Shown piece after piece: positions 1-10,192 of a stretch of DNA of 64,000 bases; the first letter of the stretch is position 1, and the number at the start of each line of letters is the position of its first letter. Source of the stretch: Oscheius tipulae. Taxonomy: Eukaryota; Nematoda; Chromadorea; Rhabditida; Rhabditidae. The notes below the pieces were generated by a model. The model saw only the letters and a program-made list of their open reading frames with translations. It was not told where the DNA came from and searched no databases. The DNA is taken from contig JASJZH010000005.1 in NCBI GenBank assembly GCA_037178975.1, forward strand, positions 9,882,501 through 9,946,500. The letters are read 5' to 3'. The position numbers were made by a program, and so were the translations under genes.

Positions 1-102
1 CTTAGACTATGTTACGGTAGAATTGGATTTAATAGGACCAGTGCTATACTACTCTGACAACAGGAGATGTCGAAAACAGGCCGATACTTTCAAAACGCTT
101 AC

Positions 103-444
103 CTGGTCGAGATCAGCAGCAGTTCCAGCTCCACAGGCATAGATGCTGTCCGTGAGATAATGAACCTTCTCGCAATGTTTGTCGGCTATGATATTTCCAG
201 CAGTGGCGCGAGAATCGGCCCCCATCACAAGTCCTCCCTTGTAGGTGACGGCGACGATGGTTGTTCCTGTTGATCGCAACTTCGGGGCAGGTCCGCCCAT
301 ACTAAAATCGTATTTTTGATGAAAAGTGATACCGATTACTGACCGAGACAAAGCCATATTTCTAATGCAGTTCGAGAAGTCGAAGTCGCCTCCGCGATCG
401 GCCTCCAGCCGCATAACTTCCTTCTGGGTCTCGATGGCAGCCAT
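103..444 (-). CDS. PSMB7: Proteasome subunit beta type-7 (beta-2), first exon, partial
   Basis: Trypsin-like catalytic beta subunit of the 20S proteasome, acting in cytosol and nucleus. Only the first coding exon (114 codons) is in the window; the gene continues past the left edge. The propeptide carries the GGDFDFSNC block typical of beta-2, the processing site gives a mature N-terminal catalytic Thr near residue 61 (TGTTI), and the following GADSRAT and [11 protein letters not shown] blocks point to beta-2 rather than beta-1 or beta-5. The exon ends at a GTAAGC donor (102-97). A splice acceptor (ATTCCAG) lies 2 nt before the ATG, as in a trans-spliced nematode gene. Sequence 1-102 is read as intron because none of its frames continues the family. 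Confidence 0.93.
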
Positions 445-2610
445 GGCTGGAATGATGATATTGAGTTAAGAGAACAAAAAAATTACTGAGGAGAGGGCAG
501 AAGATGAAAAATGACAAAGGTTTTCAAACGATGACTTCAACAAAACCTCGATCTTACGCTGTAAACAACAGACACTTCTCTGCGCAATAGCTGGGCAGTG
601 GCGTAGAAAATTGCATGGAGCAGCTGATTTCAAAGGCTTCGTGGTCATTTTTCCTACTTTTCTCGAAGAAATACACAGACCGACCAGCTTACAAATGAAG
701 CGAAGCAAAAGGAAGAGCGAGCAGATGTGAAGGAAGTGTAATCACGATAGCAAACATAAATCCAAAGAGCGACATTCTGGAAAGTTTTCTCCTGATTTTA
801 ATGGTCAATCTGGTTTTAAAACAGTCTATGCTTAATGCTTACGATAAGAACAAAAAGAAGGCATAAAACGGAAGGAATAGGTAAAAATGCATAGAAGGCG
901 AAATGTAACATGGAAAATTTTCTTCCTAGCAAGACAGTCCGATGCGGAGTTTTGCCTTTTGTTTTGTGTACCTGCTATGTTCCGTATTAAAGGAGTGTGG
1001 CTACAGCATTTCTGAGTAATAAAAAAGTTAAAAAAAAAGCGGAAAAAAGGCGAGGAAGGGCGTGAAATGAAACGATTTTTCGAGCTGAAAATTTTTAACT
1101 GTTACCAATCGCACGACTGGATTACAGTAGCTGGGTCCCGCCACGAAGTCGAGCCAGAACGAGATTTCTGCATTTTCCAGTAATAAACTGACTAGCAGTA
1201 AGATATCTTGTGTATTTCGTGCGTTTTAAAAAAGTAAAAAGAGAAAAAATCTCATCCAAACTTCCATACCAGGGCCTCCAGCCAAATTGCTAACGTGTAT
1301 TGGTTGTTGTTTTGGTATTGTGTTTCGCCCAGACTGGTCTCTCGACTCTCGTTTGTCCATCTTGGTCCAGTTGTACTCATTAGTCTTCTCCAGCCATCGG
1401 GAAAAACGATATGACGAAGTCGAATGATAAGTTCGGTAATCCCTAGTTCTATGTGTCATTCTCTGCCAGCTGGTCTATGGCTCTCACTGATAGCATATGG
1501 TCATGTACCTTTGTCACTGTACACCTGTTATCCTCTTCTTATCCGTTTTTATTCTTGCTCGTTAGGCTTGCCGCAGTCACTCTGTCTTCATGCCTCATAC
1601 AACTTTCTCTTTAGCAACTGTCTCTGCCAACTTGACCTGTCAAACTGTCTCTGTCTATCTCCCTCTGTCTCTATGTCTCTATGTCTATGCTTGCGTCTGT
1701 GCTTATGTCTCTATGTCTCCCCCTCTCTGTCTCTGTCCACTTTTCTGTCAGTATAACATGTCGTCTATATTCCTGTCAAACTACCCCTGTCAGGTTCTCC
1801 CTAACGAAACTCTCGTGCCTGCAACTCCGTAAACTGGTTTGTCAATCCCTTGACAGCCTCTACCTCTGTAACTTTTGTTTCCATGTCAAAGACAGTGACA
1901 GTTCCACCCTCTTTGAAGCTTTCACAGTCACAAGCCCATGCTCTTTCAAAATATCTCCGTGTATCATTGTTGTTTCTCTCTCCCCTCTGCAGAGATAAGG
2001 GGAGCCCGTCATAGCTGTTTTGTACGATGTTTAGCGCTGGCTGTGTCTGCGATGAGTACCTCGTGATCGTCCCCCTATTTTCGAGTTCAATTCTGATCAA
2101 AAAATAGAGGGGGGAAGAGTCATTTTCGTATACTTCCTTCTCTCATGGGTGTGCTCTCTCTTCCTCTCCTTTTGGGCTGTTTTGCCCCCTACTGATAGTA
2201 TTTTCTGTCCCGCAGATCTCAAAAAAAAAGTGTAGGCGGTAAGTTCCCTGACCTTTCATCCTGTCCATGACAGGACTTCTTACTGGAAGGCCCTTTTTCT
2301 TCTAAATCTTATCACCCCGTATCGATTTTCCAGAACGTGTTCTGATCGATTTGTATCGTCTGACTTCCTCCACCTCTCCTTCCCCGTATCAGTACTGACC
2401 TCTCCTTCTAGCCGTTCCTATCTGGACCAAATTTAACGACTGTCCCCTCCATAAATAAGTGTCCAAATATATCACATAGGGCTGCATCATAACAATCTTT
2501 TCCATTTCTTGGTCTCTCTGTATTGATTGCCTTCCAACGTTTTGACACAACAGCACGAGGCAACACACTCTCTGACGATAAACAATTGCAGAACGCTGCG
2601 GATGTTGTTC
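445..2610. other. Spacer, no gene supported
   Basis: About 2.2 kb between divergent PSMB7 and the RING ligase gene. 1500-1800 is pyrimidine-rich, made of irregular TCTCTGTC and CTATGTCTC units, which gives long but meaningless Leu/Ser/Cys-rich reading frames. No conserved protein, RNA gene or clear transposon end is visible. Confidence 0.5.
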
Positions 2611-2625
2611 TAGTCGAAGAAGAAG

Positions 2626-5016
2626 ATGCTACTACTTCTCGCGATTCTTCTATGTGCCTTCAGTCAAGGCGATGCTCAGTTTATTGTAGAAATTGTAAGT
2701 TTTAAAGACATTCGCTCAACCTTGAGTAGCTTCTTTGGTCTATCTAGCTAGTTTTTATCTATTTTAAGCGCGAATGGAGGTCAGAGTCGTGATCATTTTA
2801 AGGGAGATTTGCACCCGCACCACAATTTGTGTCTATAGTCTTAGTTTTTCTCCAAAAAAACTATAGTGGATCACTTTTCGCCTCTTAACCGTCTTAGAGT
2901 GAGAGAGACAGAGCTTGTCTTATATTCAGAGACAGAGAGACAATAACAAATTCCAGTTACAACCAGCCACGGGTGGAAAAGGGATTCGTCATCCCATTGA
3001 GAGATGTGAAGCCACAGGAGCCAACTTCGGTCCGGATGTGGCTACCTTCTCCTTCAGTCAACACGCCATCGGATGTCCCGTGACAGTTGATCCAGCCCTA
3101 GCCTGTAGTCCAGTTACGGTAGGCCTTTGTCATTTTTTTCAGAAGTTTCTAGTCAATGGGTGCTATTGTGTCCTTCTGCGAACATTGTTCAATTTCTTTG
3201 GAACGCTAGCCTCGAAAGTGTAATGTGTTTGGAGCATACTCTGTATTCAAAATTGATCACAAGATACTGTTCATTAGGTGACGACCTTTTCTGGGTTATC
3301 TGTTCTGATAGAGTGACAGAGTGACAGAAATAGAGAGTGACATGAAACGATCCCTTTTTCAGTATGAACCCCACATCAACGGCTCAGCCTCCTCTTGCTA
3401 CAACATGTTCGGCGTCGTGCCCAGAGGAACCTGCAACTTTTCCGAGAAGGCTTACCACGTACAGACGGCCAAGCCATTAGGCCTGACAGCCATCATCGTC
3501 TTCAACGACAAGGGCAAGTCTCCGGTGGACATGAACGGAGGAAAATATGCTGACGACGTGAAGATTCCCGTTCTTATGGTCTCCTACGACTGTATGAACT
3601 ACATGATGAACAAGTACCCTCCCAGTCAGGGGTGAGTCAATACGTCTTGATTTTCAAGACAGGAATTTTCAGCTACGTGGTTCAAATCAAAATCTCTCCG
3701 GGATACTATGACCTCTTCCGCTATCTCATACCCTTTGTGGTCGTTGTCTCCTTCTGCTTCATTGTACTCCTTGTTAGCCTGGTTGGTAGTTTTTCGATTT
3801 TACCTAACAGCATTGGTCACTATTTGACTTAACTGTTGTGGCCACAATTATTAGCTACTGTAGTTATAGAGATCCCAGTTCTCCAGTTCCATGCATAATT
3901 CAGACTATTCAGGCAATTCGACTGTGTCGAGAGCGTCGACGAATAGCCAGAAAGAGACTCTCGAAGAGGAATTTGAGGAAGATTCCAATCAAGAAGTTTC
4001 ACAGGGGAGACTATCCCGAAACTTGTGCCATCTGTCTGGAAGATTTCGTTGAAGGAGAGAAACTTCGCGTACTTCCCTGTAGACACAGTTGGTTATCTTT
4101 ATACTTTTGTTCTAGTGCTCTTTCAGCCTATCACTGTCTCTGCATAGATCCATGGCTTACGCAGAATCGCAAGGTCTGTCCGATGTGCAAGCGAAGAGTT
4201 GGGGCGAAGAATTCAGACAGCGAGTCAAGTGATGACGAGAGGAGACGAGCTGATGTGAGATTGCGTACCAGTTGTGGCCATAACCGACTTGACCTAACAG
4301 CTGTGGCCACAGCATTTTATAAAAGTAATTACTTATGAAGAGAATACTTCAGCAGCCTTCGACTTCTGCCACCTCGGAACCCCCGTCATTCTCAGTCGCT
4401 CACTTGGACGAAGCTCAAAATCCTAGCTTTGATGCTGCTGTTGACCAGCCACAGCCGTCAGGCTCGTCCAGTACCCTAGTCGAAGTTCATCACAACATGG
4501 GATCACAAGAGAACCTCGTCGATGAGGACTTCCTTGCCCAGATGGAGAACCACACGAGGTCGGTAGCTTGAGCGCACGAGAACAAAGAAAGTTTCAGTGA
4601 TGAGGAGACGGAGCCTCAAGAGTCTCTCTCCCAGTCTTTCCGCAAAAAGATCAAGAACATGTTCAACCGATCCGGTCACAGTCCCCTAGAAGAGGAGGAC
4701 GATGACGGAAGAGTCAACTCGGCTTTCCATGGAAGCAATACGTGTGTGGCAGAGCCGGAACAAGCTCAGCCTGAAGGGTACGTTGTAAGAGATATACGGT
4801 AAAAACCTACCAGTTATGGCCACAACCGATTTAAGCTAACAGTTATGGCCACAATCGACTTGACCGAACAGCCTTTTAGCCAGATTCTTGACTATGCCCT
4901 GTAACAATAGCATGTTCAGATCCGGACAGTCTCAATACCAGTTCCGCGACCCGTTCGAGCACCATGAACATGATGAAACCGCTGCCCCGACCGAGGACTC
5001 GCACCAGGTGTCATAG
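2626..5016 (+). CDS. PA-TM-RING E3 ubiquitin ligase, RNF13/RNF167-like
   Basis: Single-pass endosome/lysosome-type E3 ubiquitin ligase of the Goliath/RNF13 family, about 467 residues in nine exons (2626-2694, 2957-3118, 3363-3631, 3673-3781, 3904-4087, 4127-4254, 4353-4558, 4598-4777, 4920-5016). Order: signal peptide (MLLLLAILLCAFSQG), luminal PA domain (VPRGTCNFSEKA, then AIIVFNDKG), one TM helix (LIPFVVVVSFCFIVLLVSLV), a basic stretch, a RING-H2 finger (CAICLEDF, CRHTYH, DPWLT, CPMC) and an acidic Ser-rich tail. Start chosen because the signal peptide begins there, with an acceptor (TGTTCTAG) about 16 nt upstream. Two introns are exactly 39 bp; the one at 4088-4126 is in frame and stop-free, so retention would add 13 residues inside the RING. 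The 3782 donor is a weak GTTGGT and less certain. Introns carry the TGTGGCC repeats. Confidence 0.85.
2761..2895. repeat. tRNA-derived SINE remnant (internal deletion) in intron 1 of the RING ligase
   Basis: Both outer tails of the SINE family are recognisable (TTTAAGCGCGAATGGAGGTC at the left, TCACTTTTCGCCTCTTAACC at the right) but the two tRNA-like heads between them are deleted. Confidence 0.6.
3830..3850. repeat. TGTGGCC palindromic repeat, one unit
   Basis: Single core unit CTGTTGTGGCCACAAT in an intron of the RING ligase gene. The core is a perfect 10-bp palindrome. Confidence 0.6.
4268..4313. repeat. TGTGGCC palindromic repeat, two units
   Basis: Two units spaced about 29 bp (GTTGTGGCCATAACC, then AGCTGTGGCCACAGC), linked by GACTTGACCTAACAG, within an intron of the RING ligase gene. 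Confidence 0.7.
4806..4873. repeat. TGTGGCC palindromic repeat, two to three units
   Basis: Units CAGTTATGGCCACAACCG and CAGTTATGGCCACAATCG with linkers resembling TTTGACCTAACAG, in the last intron of the RING ligase gene. Confidence 0.7.
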
Positions 5017-5409
5017 TCCGCCAACATATCCTGTATACAATCCGCCTTCACTTACTTCTCTCCTTGCTCAGATATCTCATTCCTCCTTTCCCTAGTGCTG
5101 TAAATAGCTGACACAGATGCCGGTTTCTCCCCCCAAACGCCTACTACTAGTCCTTTCCTCTCTCTCTACTTCTGGGTAACTGTCGCCTCCTCCCACCGTG
5201 TGAAATGTAGCATAAGCACTGTCTGGTCTCAAAGACACTCTTGTTGACAAAGCGTGTTGTCTTTCTGTTTTCATAAAGAGTTTAACCAATTGTTTACTAC
5301 TGAAAAAAAAACTTAAAGCGCAAATGTGATAAAGGAAAGACGAGGTATAATTCTTCTGAGATAACTAGGGGGTAGTCACTGTACATGAGATCTGATCATT
5401 AAGACCCTT

Positions 5410-5704
5410 TCAAGGCCGGTCGGTAAGTAAAAAAGTTTGGAATCCATCACACATCTTGGCAGCTTCCTCGGATGACAGATGCCGAAGCAGTGGTCGACCC
5501 AGGGCATTTTCAACCACGCGGAAGTTCTTTACTGACAGCTGAAATGATGGATTTGTTGGTGGGCATAAGACTTTTTCTGATACCTCTTTTTGCTTTGCTG
5601 GGAGAATGTAACAGCGACGAAGACCCGTTAGCTTGATCACTACGACTCTCTTCTCTGGCAAGAATAGACGATCCGAGCCGAAGGTCTGCATCTGGAAAGG
5701 AAAT
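5410..5704 (-). CDS. Hypothetical exon(s), unrecognised
   Basis: A frame opens after a TTTCCAG acceptor near 5695 and runs to a stop at 5410. The last part (ending SSEEAAKMCDGFQTFLL and TDRP) reads like real coding sequence, and an alternative 3' exon structure is possible because a TTTCAG occurs at about 5536. No family is recognised and no start codon or upstream exon is secure; it could be the tail of a decayed gene. Confidence 0.3.
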
Positions 5705-5729
5705 AATGGAATGAGACTTTTGCCCACTG

Positions 5730-5788
5730 TCAACTGTCACAAATCTTCCGTCAATTTCTGTCAACTGTCACAAATCTTCCGTCAATTT
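5730..5788. repeat. 31-bp tandem duplication
   Basis: Two adjacent copies beginning TCAACTGTCACAAATCTTCC at 5730 and 5761, identical over 28 bp. Confidence 0.85.
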
Positions 5789-5810
5789 TACAATAATCTT
5801 CATCAGATAG

Positions 5811-5852
5811 ATGTGGCCGCAACCGATTTGACCTAATAGCTGTGGCCACAGC
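5811..5852. repeat. TGTGGCC palindromic repeat, two units
   Basis: Units GATGTGGCCGCAACCG and AGCTGTGGCCACAGCC joined by ATTTGACCTAATAG. A decayed further unit (CAGCTGTTATGCCACAA) lies at 5882-5898. Confidence 0.7.
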
Positions 5853-6623
5853 CATCCAATGTCTACCGTCGTTAGATCCCACAGCTGTTATGCCACAAAT
5901 AGGCCGCTGCGGTGTTCGTCGACCGACTCGCGCATCTCGTGACCAGAGCGAACTGCTTGCGTGTGATTGAACGCTCTTCTAATTCTACTGATGGTAGTAT
6001 TCAGGAAGAGAGAGAGGTGGGGGCAACCTTGACTGACCCGCCGTTTCGAACCTGATTCCATTATTCGAATTAGACAAAAACTGTTCGGCGCCATCGCTAA
6101 CTTTATTGAATGACTGGTGGGTCGAGATCAAAAGAGAGAGAGTCTAGAGTGGATTCTCTTATCGGAACATTCTAGCAGCTCTCTCCTGATCATACTAGAA
6201 ATAAAAAAAAGCTCAAAGGGTTTTAGCGTTCAGTTCCTTGTGCTGGTTCGGGACGGGAAAATGTCTATTTTGGGGGCCAATTCGCTTCTCTGCTGAAGTG
6301 CTATCGTTGGTGACAAAAACGACGCGTCGAGCTCTCGTTCCCGTATCAGAGAGCGACGGCGACCGATGACAGAGACATCGAAAACCACACACGGGATTCC
6401 CGAAATTCTTTAGAGGGGGAAGTGATCTTTTGTCTATGGGACAGTTTCCCAGGTTTGGGTGCGTCGGTCACAGAATTAGGTTCGAACCCGTGCGCGGATC
6501 AGCTGACGCTTCTACCCCTGTTTTCAAAATCGGAGCGAAAAATAGAAGAAAACAGGGCTGACGACAAGGTCGACAATTGGAATGTCAGAAGAAAACAACT
6601 AGTAGTCGTTTTTCCCCCTAACG

Positions 6624-6971
6624 TCATAAGTTAGCGCTGGAATGCGATTGCGCACTGACCGCGAACAGGCTTAACCCTTGGGTGTTCACCGAAAAAGGTT
6701 CGGTCACTTTCTCTCTTCTTTTTGGCACTGAGACCGCAATTCGGATTCCGATCCGCTCCACAACCACCGCGATCAATGGCAGAGAGAGAAAGACAGGTAA
6801 AAGATAGTGGGGAAGGAACGGTACCTGTGCTGGCATTTCTGAAGGAGAAGGCTCATCGTGGCATGGCATCCCGGTGTACATGTGATTGGCTATGAGAAAG
6901 GTGGCGCCGGCCGAAAATAGAGTGATGCAAATGGCAACGGTGGTGAAACAACAGTACGAGGGTTCGGACTC
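6624..6971 (-). CDS. Hypothetical membrane-protein exon
   Basis: After a TTTTCAG acceptor at 6972-6978 a frame reads ESEPSYCCFTTVAICITLFS and a second hydrophobic stretch LLPVFLSLPLIAVVV, ending at 6624. The first 49 codons look clearly coding and could end at a CAG/GTACCG donor near 6826. No family is recognised and upstream exons are not found; SINE sequence begins about 100 bp upstream, so the gene may be truncated. Confidence 0.35.
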   Translation of the reverse strand, partial: ESEPSYCCFTTVAICITLFSAGATFLIANHMYTGMPCHDEPSPSEMPAQVPFLPHYLLPVFLSLPLIAVVVERIGIRIAVSVPKRREKVTEPFSVNTQGLSLFAVSAQSHSSANL

Positions 6972-7070
6972 CTGAAAACTGTTGGTGACAGAGACATAAA
7001 GACAGAGGCTCACTCGCGAACCCTTATTGATAGTTTCTTGGCTTCTTTTTCTTTCTAATTCAGTTTATTA

Positions 7071-7895
7071 ATTTTAAGCGTGGATAGAGATCAGATTCAA
7101 GATCAGAAAACCCCCAGAAATTGAGACATACAATTTTGTCTCGTCGGGAATCGAACCAACAATTCTCGGTGTCGTCCAAACTCCAAGCGAATGTGTTAAC
7201 CACTAGGTCACGGTAGACGGTGCAACCGTACCGTACCGGAAAAGTCTTCTCACTTAGCCGACTGGTTATAGTCTATTTCCAACGTCCAGCGGCACCTGAA
7301 TTTGAACGCTGACGGCACAGTATTTGCGCGCGAACAAAAAATTCCAAAACTTTTAATTTTCTTCATTTTCCGCATACTTTTTACAAATTCTGACCGGGTA
7401 ACCGAATTCTAGGCATGCATAAACCTACTTGACAACAAATTTAGAGGAAATATCTAAGAAAAGCGTTGAAAATGGCCAAAATATGTGAGCAGAGCCCCAT
7501 TTTCGACTTCCACGCTTTTTTAGGCGTTTTTCTGGCAAATTTTTCTACAAAATGGGTGTCAAGTAGATATTCTTAGGTCCCGAATCCAATGCCAATGTTA
7601 AAACAACGAAAAAATGGCTGTAAACACTCAGAAATAGCGAATCTGAGCCCGGGCTACTGTAATTTCCTCGCAAGACCTTTCGCATTCTACCTTTAAAGAA
7701 TTCGTAAGTGCCGCTGGAGGTTGGAAATAGACTATAGTGCGCTCGTCTTGCCATCTACAGACCAGGGTTCGATCCCGTCTGATGAAGCTTTTTCATTTTA
7801 CGTTTCCTAAGATTTTCGATGTTGCAGGTCCTGGTCTTAGTTTTTCTTCAAAAAGTTTTACTGAACCACTATTAGTTTCGTAACCGTCTTCTCTT
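7071..7895. repeat. Bipartite tRNA-derived SINE interrupted by a MITE
   Basis: Left module (7071-7215) is tRNA-like on the minus strand: B box as GAATCGAACC at 7148, A box as CCACTAGGTCA at 7200. Right module (about 7250-7266 continued at 7737-7895) is tRNA-like on the plus strand, with TTAGCCGACTGGTTA before and GTGCGCTCGTC...GGTTCGATCCC after the MITE. The right tail is the family's TTTTACGTTTCCTAAGATTT and TTAGTTTTTCTTCAAAAAG. Confidence 0.75.
7269..7734. mobile_element. MITE with terminal inverted repeats and TA target duplication
   Basis: 466 bp with near-perfect terminal inverted repeats (left TAGTCTATTTCCAACGTCCA; right arm matches its reverse complement with one mismatch over 26 bp). 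It is flanked by TA on both sides (7267-7268, 7735-7736), a Tc1/mariner-style target duplication, and sits inside the tRNA-like head of the SINE. Interior is non-coding, with an AT-rich core. Confidence 0.85.
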
Positions 7896-8389
7896 AATAA
7901 ATCAGATGCAGAGACATTTTGATCTTTTGGGATTTAAGGTGGTCGAGTACTTAAAATATGCAAAAACCAGTAGCGTAAAGCAGTATAGTATCCAGGCATA
8001 ACTCACCGCCGTCTTGTCCATGGTCGTCGTGACTGGTCGCCTGTTCGGCCGCTTCGACGCGCCGCCCATCAACTACCAGGGATTGTTTTGCTTGATGGCC
8101 TTTGTGTTGACTACGAGTGTAACAAAGTGTGGTCATTGTCTCTATCTCTCTCTCTCTCTTTTTCGGGAAAGAAGGAGGAGAGCTTGCACCGGGAAGTCAG
8201 CTGGGCATTCCTTGCAACAAAATCTAGTCTTTCGACGATGTTCAAATTAATGATATACTGTAGGAAAGAGTTTCTTGGATGTGGTATATGGAAGGTCTGT
8301 CTTTGTCTCTTTCGCAAATCGTAAGCTGCCACTTGTCTTTCGTTTATACAAATAAAATATTCAGTATGCAGAGAAGGACCATCTCTCGT

Positions 8390-8651
8390 TCATTTTCTTC
8401 TTCTTCCAAGTACTTCCGACCAGGCAGAGTTCCAGTTGTAGACTGAAAATGACCCTCATGAATAGCCAAACAGAGAATAAAACACAATGATTTTGGAGTT
8501 CAGAGCACTCACTTGCATGCTCCGGAGTAGGAGCTGAAGCAATGGGATAGACTGGCTTTGAATGCCATGCGTCTTCCCAGCTCATATGCCGCAGACCCTG
8601 TCCAAAAGCGGTGGAAATAAGCAGGAAGGCTAGAAGAATCTGTCGTAGCAT
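8390..8651 (-). CDS. Small secreted peptide precursor, W-x-x-A-W family, copy A
   Basis: Two exons (8513-8651 and 8390-8442), 63 residues. Signal peptide MLRQILLAFLLISTAFG, then a short mature part with two related motifs, MSWEDAWHSKPV and YNWNSAWSEVLG, and a basic end GRRRK. A Gly followed by basic residues at the very C-terminus is the classic context for prohormone trimming and C-terminal amidation, so this may be a neuropeptide-like or other secreted signal peptide (inference). A TATA box (minus-strand TATATAAT, 8683-8690) lies about 33 nt before the ATG. Head-to-tail with a paralogue at 8854-9109. No known family recognised. Confidence 0.7.
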
Positions 8652-8681
8652 GAGGATCTGATTTGTTTCAAGCCATTAGCC

Positions 8682-8691
8682 ATTATATACC
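8682..8691 (-). promoter_or_regulatory. TATA box of peptide precursor A
   Basis: Minus-strand TATATAATGG about 33 nt upstream of the ATG at 8651; same arrangement as the other small secreted-protein genes in the window. Confidence 0.55.
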
Positions 8692-8853
8692 GTGGCGTCC
8701 AAACAGGACCGTTATGCGATTGGAACGGAGGGACGGCTTTGTTTTAAAGTGGACTAGAATACCTGGGAAAGAGACAGAGACAGAGAGGTAGGGAGGCGGA
8801 GAAATATAGACAGAGAGACCGGAAGATTTATGTTCAAACATCCATACGAGGGA

Positions 8854-9109
8854 CTACTTCTTTCCCAAGACTTCAGATCAGGCTGCATTCCAGTTTTTCT
8901 CTGAACTTTTTGTCTACTATAAAAGAGTGAACTCACCTGCAGCACCCGGAGTCTTCAAAGCGGACCCAAGTGGGAAGACAGGTTTGGAGTTCCAGGCGTC
9001 ATCCCAGGTCATTTGAGAGAGTTGGCTGGAGCCTGGGTATATTTTGTAACAACGAGCATTACCAAAAGGCTACAGTGAGTAGAAGGACAAGAAGAAGCGC
9101 GGTCAACAT
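8854..9109 (-). pseudogene. W-x-x-A-W peptide precursor, copy B, with premature stop
   Basis: Paralogue of the gene at 8390-8651: signal peptide MLTALLLVLLLTVAFC, then MTWDDAWNSKPVFP aligning with the other copy, same phase-1 intron, and a last exon reading NWNAA, TGA (8878-8880), SEVLGKK, TAG. The TGA stands exactly where copy A has the second Trp of its second motif (TGG), so one base change truncates the precursor before its basic end. Introns 9026-9062 (37 bp) and 8901-8936. It may be a young pseudogene or encode a shortened peptide; the first motif is intact. Confidence 0.7.
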
Positions 9110-9213
9110 CGAGGTAGAGGGTTAATGACTAACAATGAGACGATGGCAGAACTTGAACGGGTCTCAAGTGTTTTGCTCATGGAACGTGCCTGAACAGTGG
9201 TAAGAGTATAAAG

Positions 9214-9854
9214 TTATTGACTACTAGCACTGTTCACGACTCTGAGTCTTCGCTGTTTTGGCGACTTCGCGGCTTCGATTTCGGTTTCGCCACAGTATGC
9301 TGGCGTTCCACTTTTCGAAGCGATCTTCTCGCCTGACGGTCCTTTCGATGTCGTTTTCGTGGGCAGAGTAGGGCAGATGGACACAGCAGAAGGACCTTTG
9401 GACTTTACTTTTGAGACGTTGGAAAAGCACTGTTTGGAAGAGAGGACAGCAGTCGACGTGGAGGTAGCCTTCTCTCCCGAGCCGGTCTTCGGAGTTGAGA
9501 TGTGCCAGGAGAGTTGCTCTTTCAATCGTCTCAATGGGAGCGACGGGACAAAGTTCCTCTCGAATTTTCCTCAATCTGTTCTTTTTCGATGCGCGCGGCG
9601 ACAGTCGGCTGCTCCATGTACCAGTAGATGAGTAGAAGGAACATCTGACCGACGGCTAGAACTAGACCGTAGCCTCGGAGCACGTAGTCAAACATTTCGA
9701 CTGAGCTTTACTGTTTTTTTGGCTAGGGAACGACTCACAATCCATTAGGAATCCTGTCGACTTGCACAAAGTTAAATGGGCTTGAATAGACGGTGGTAGA
9801 AGAGACGAAGCACTGGTAGAGACTGAGACAGACGATCAGGAGCTACAGTCTCAT
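9214..9854 (-). pseudogene. Two-TM protein gene with in-frame stop and frameshift
   Basis: Exon 1 (9739-9854) reads MRL, TAG, then LLIVCLSLYQCFVSSTTVYS and a loop; exon 2 (from 9705) continues in frame through MFDYVLRGYGLVLAVGQMFL to a stop at 9531. The next frame, overlapping that stop, runs to 9214 with a Ser/Thr/Lys-rich cytoplasmic-looking tail (TGSGEKATSTSTAV), so one small indel would join them. Either a decaying gene, or the start lies in an unseen upstream exon and the stop at codon 4 is not translated. Family not recognised. Confidence 0.4.
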
Positions 9855-9948
9855 GGTGGTGAGAATACAAGTACAGTTCCAAATTGCTTCCTTCCCCCAA
9901 GTGTATTTTAATAGGTTTCCAAAAATCGAAAACTACTATCAGGGCTCC

Positions 9949-10125
9949 TCAGCCGTTGAGGAGCTTGAAAAAGAGGAATCTTTCAGTCATAGCTGTATAA
10001 GCGACAGTACCACCCGCAACCTTCTCAACATTGTTCCGGTACCATTCTGGCCTAATATTCGCGTTGTCCCGGTCGTCTCTCATATAGTAGTGAAGGAATT
10101 CGAGCACGTGGGGTAGTTCGTGAGC
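9949..10125 (-). pseudogene. Astacin metalloprotease fragment (zinc-binding exon)
   Basis: 59 codons beginning AHELPHVLEFLHYYMRDDRD and ending in a stop at 9949. The three zinc-ligand His of the astacin signature HExxHxxGxxH are all present, but the conserved Gly is Glu. MRDDRDNANIRPEW matches the astacin block that follows (R-x-DRD-x-x-x-x-I). The preceding part of the domain is found on the opposite strand at 11338-11580. No upstream exon on this strand: the acceptor side is GAGA simple repeat (10150-10190). Confidence 0.7.
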
Positions 10126-10192
10126 TCTTTCTGATTCTGTCTCCCTGTCCCTCTATCTCCTTGTCTCTCTCTCTCTCTCTCTTTCTCCAGAC

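Noticed and set aside
1424..1998. Overlapping plus-strand frames rich in Leu, Ser and Cys
   Set aside because: They are translations of TCTCTGTC-type pyrimidine repeats in several frames at once; no splice or domain evidence.
7951..8250. Good-looking exon near 8020-8130 on either strand (plus: VVVTGRLFGRFDAPPINYQG; minus: open to a GTGAGT donor)
   Set aside because: Both strands stay open and no upstream or downstream exon or family could be found, so strand and reality are undecided.
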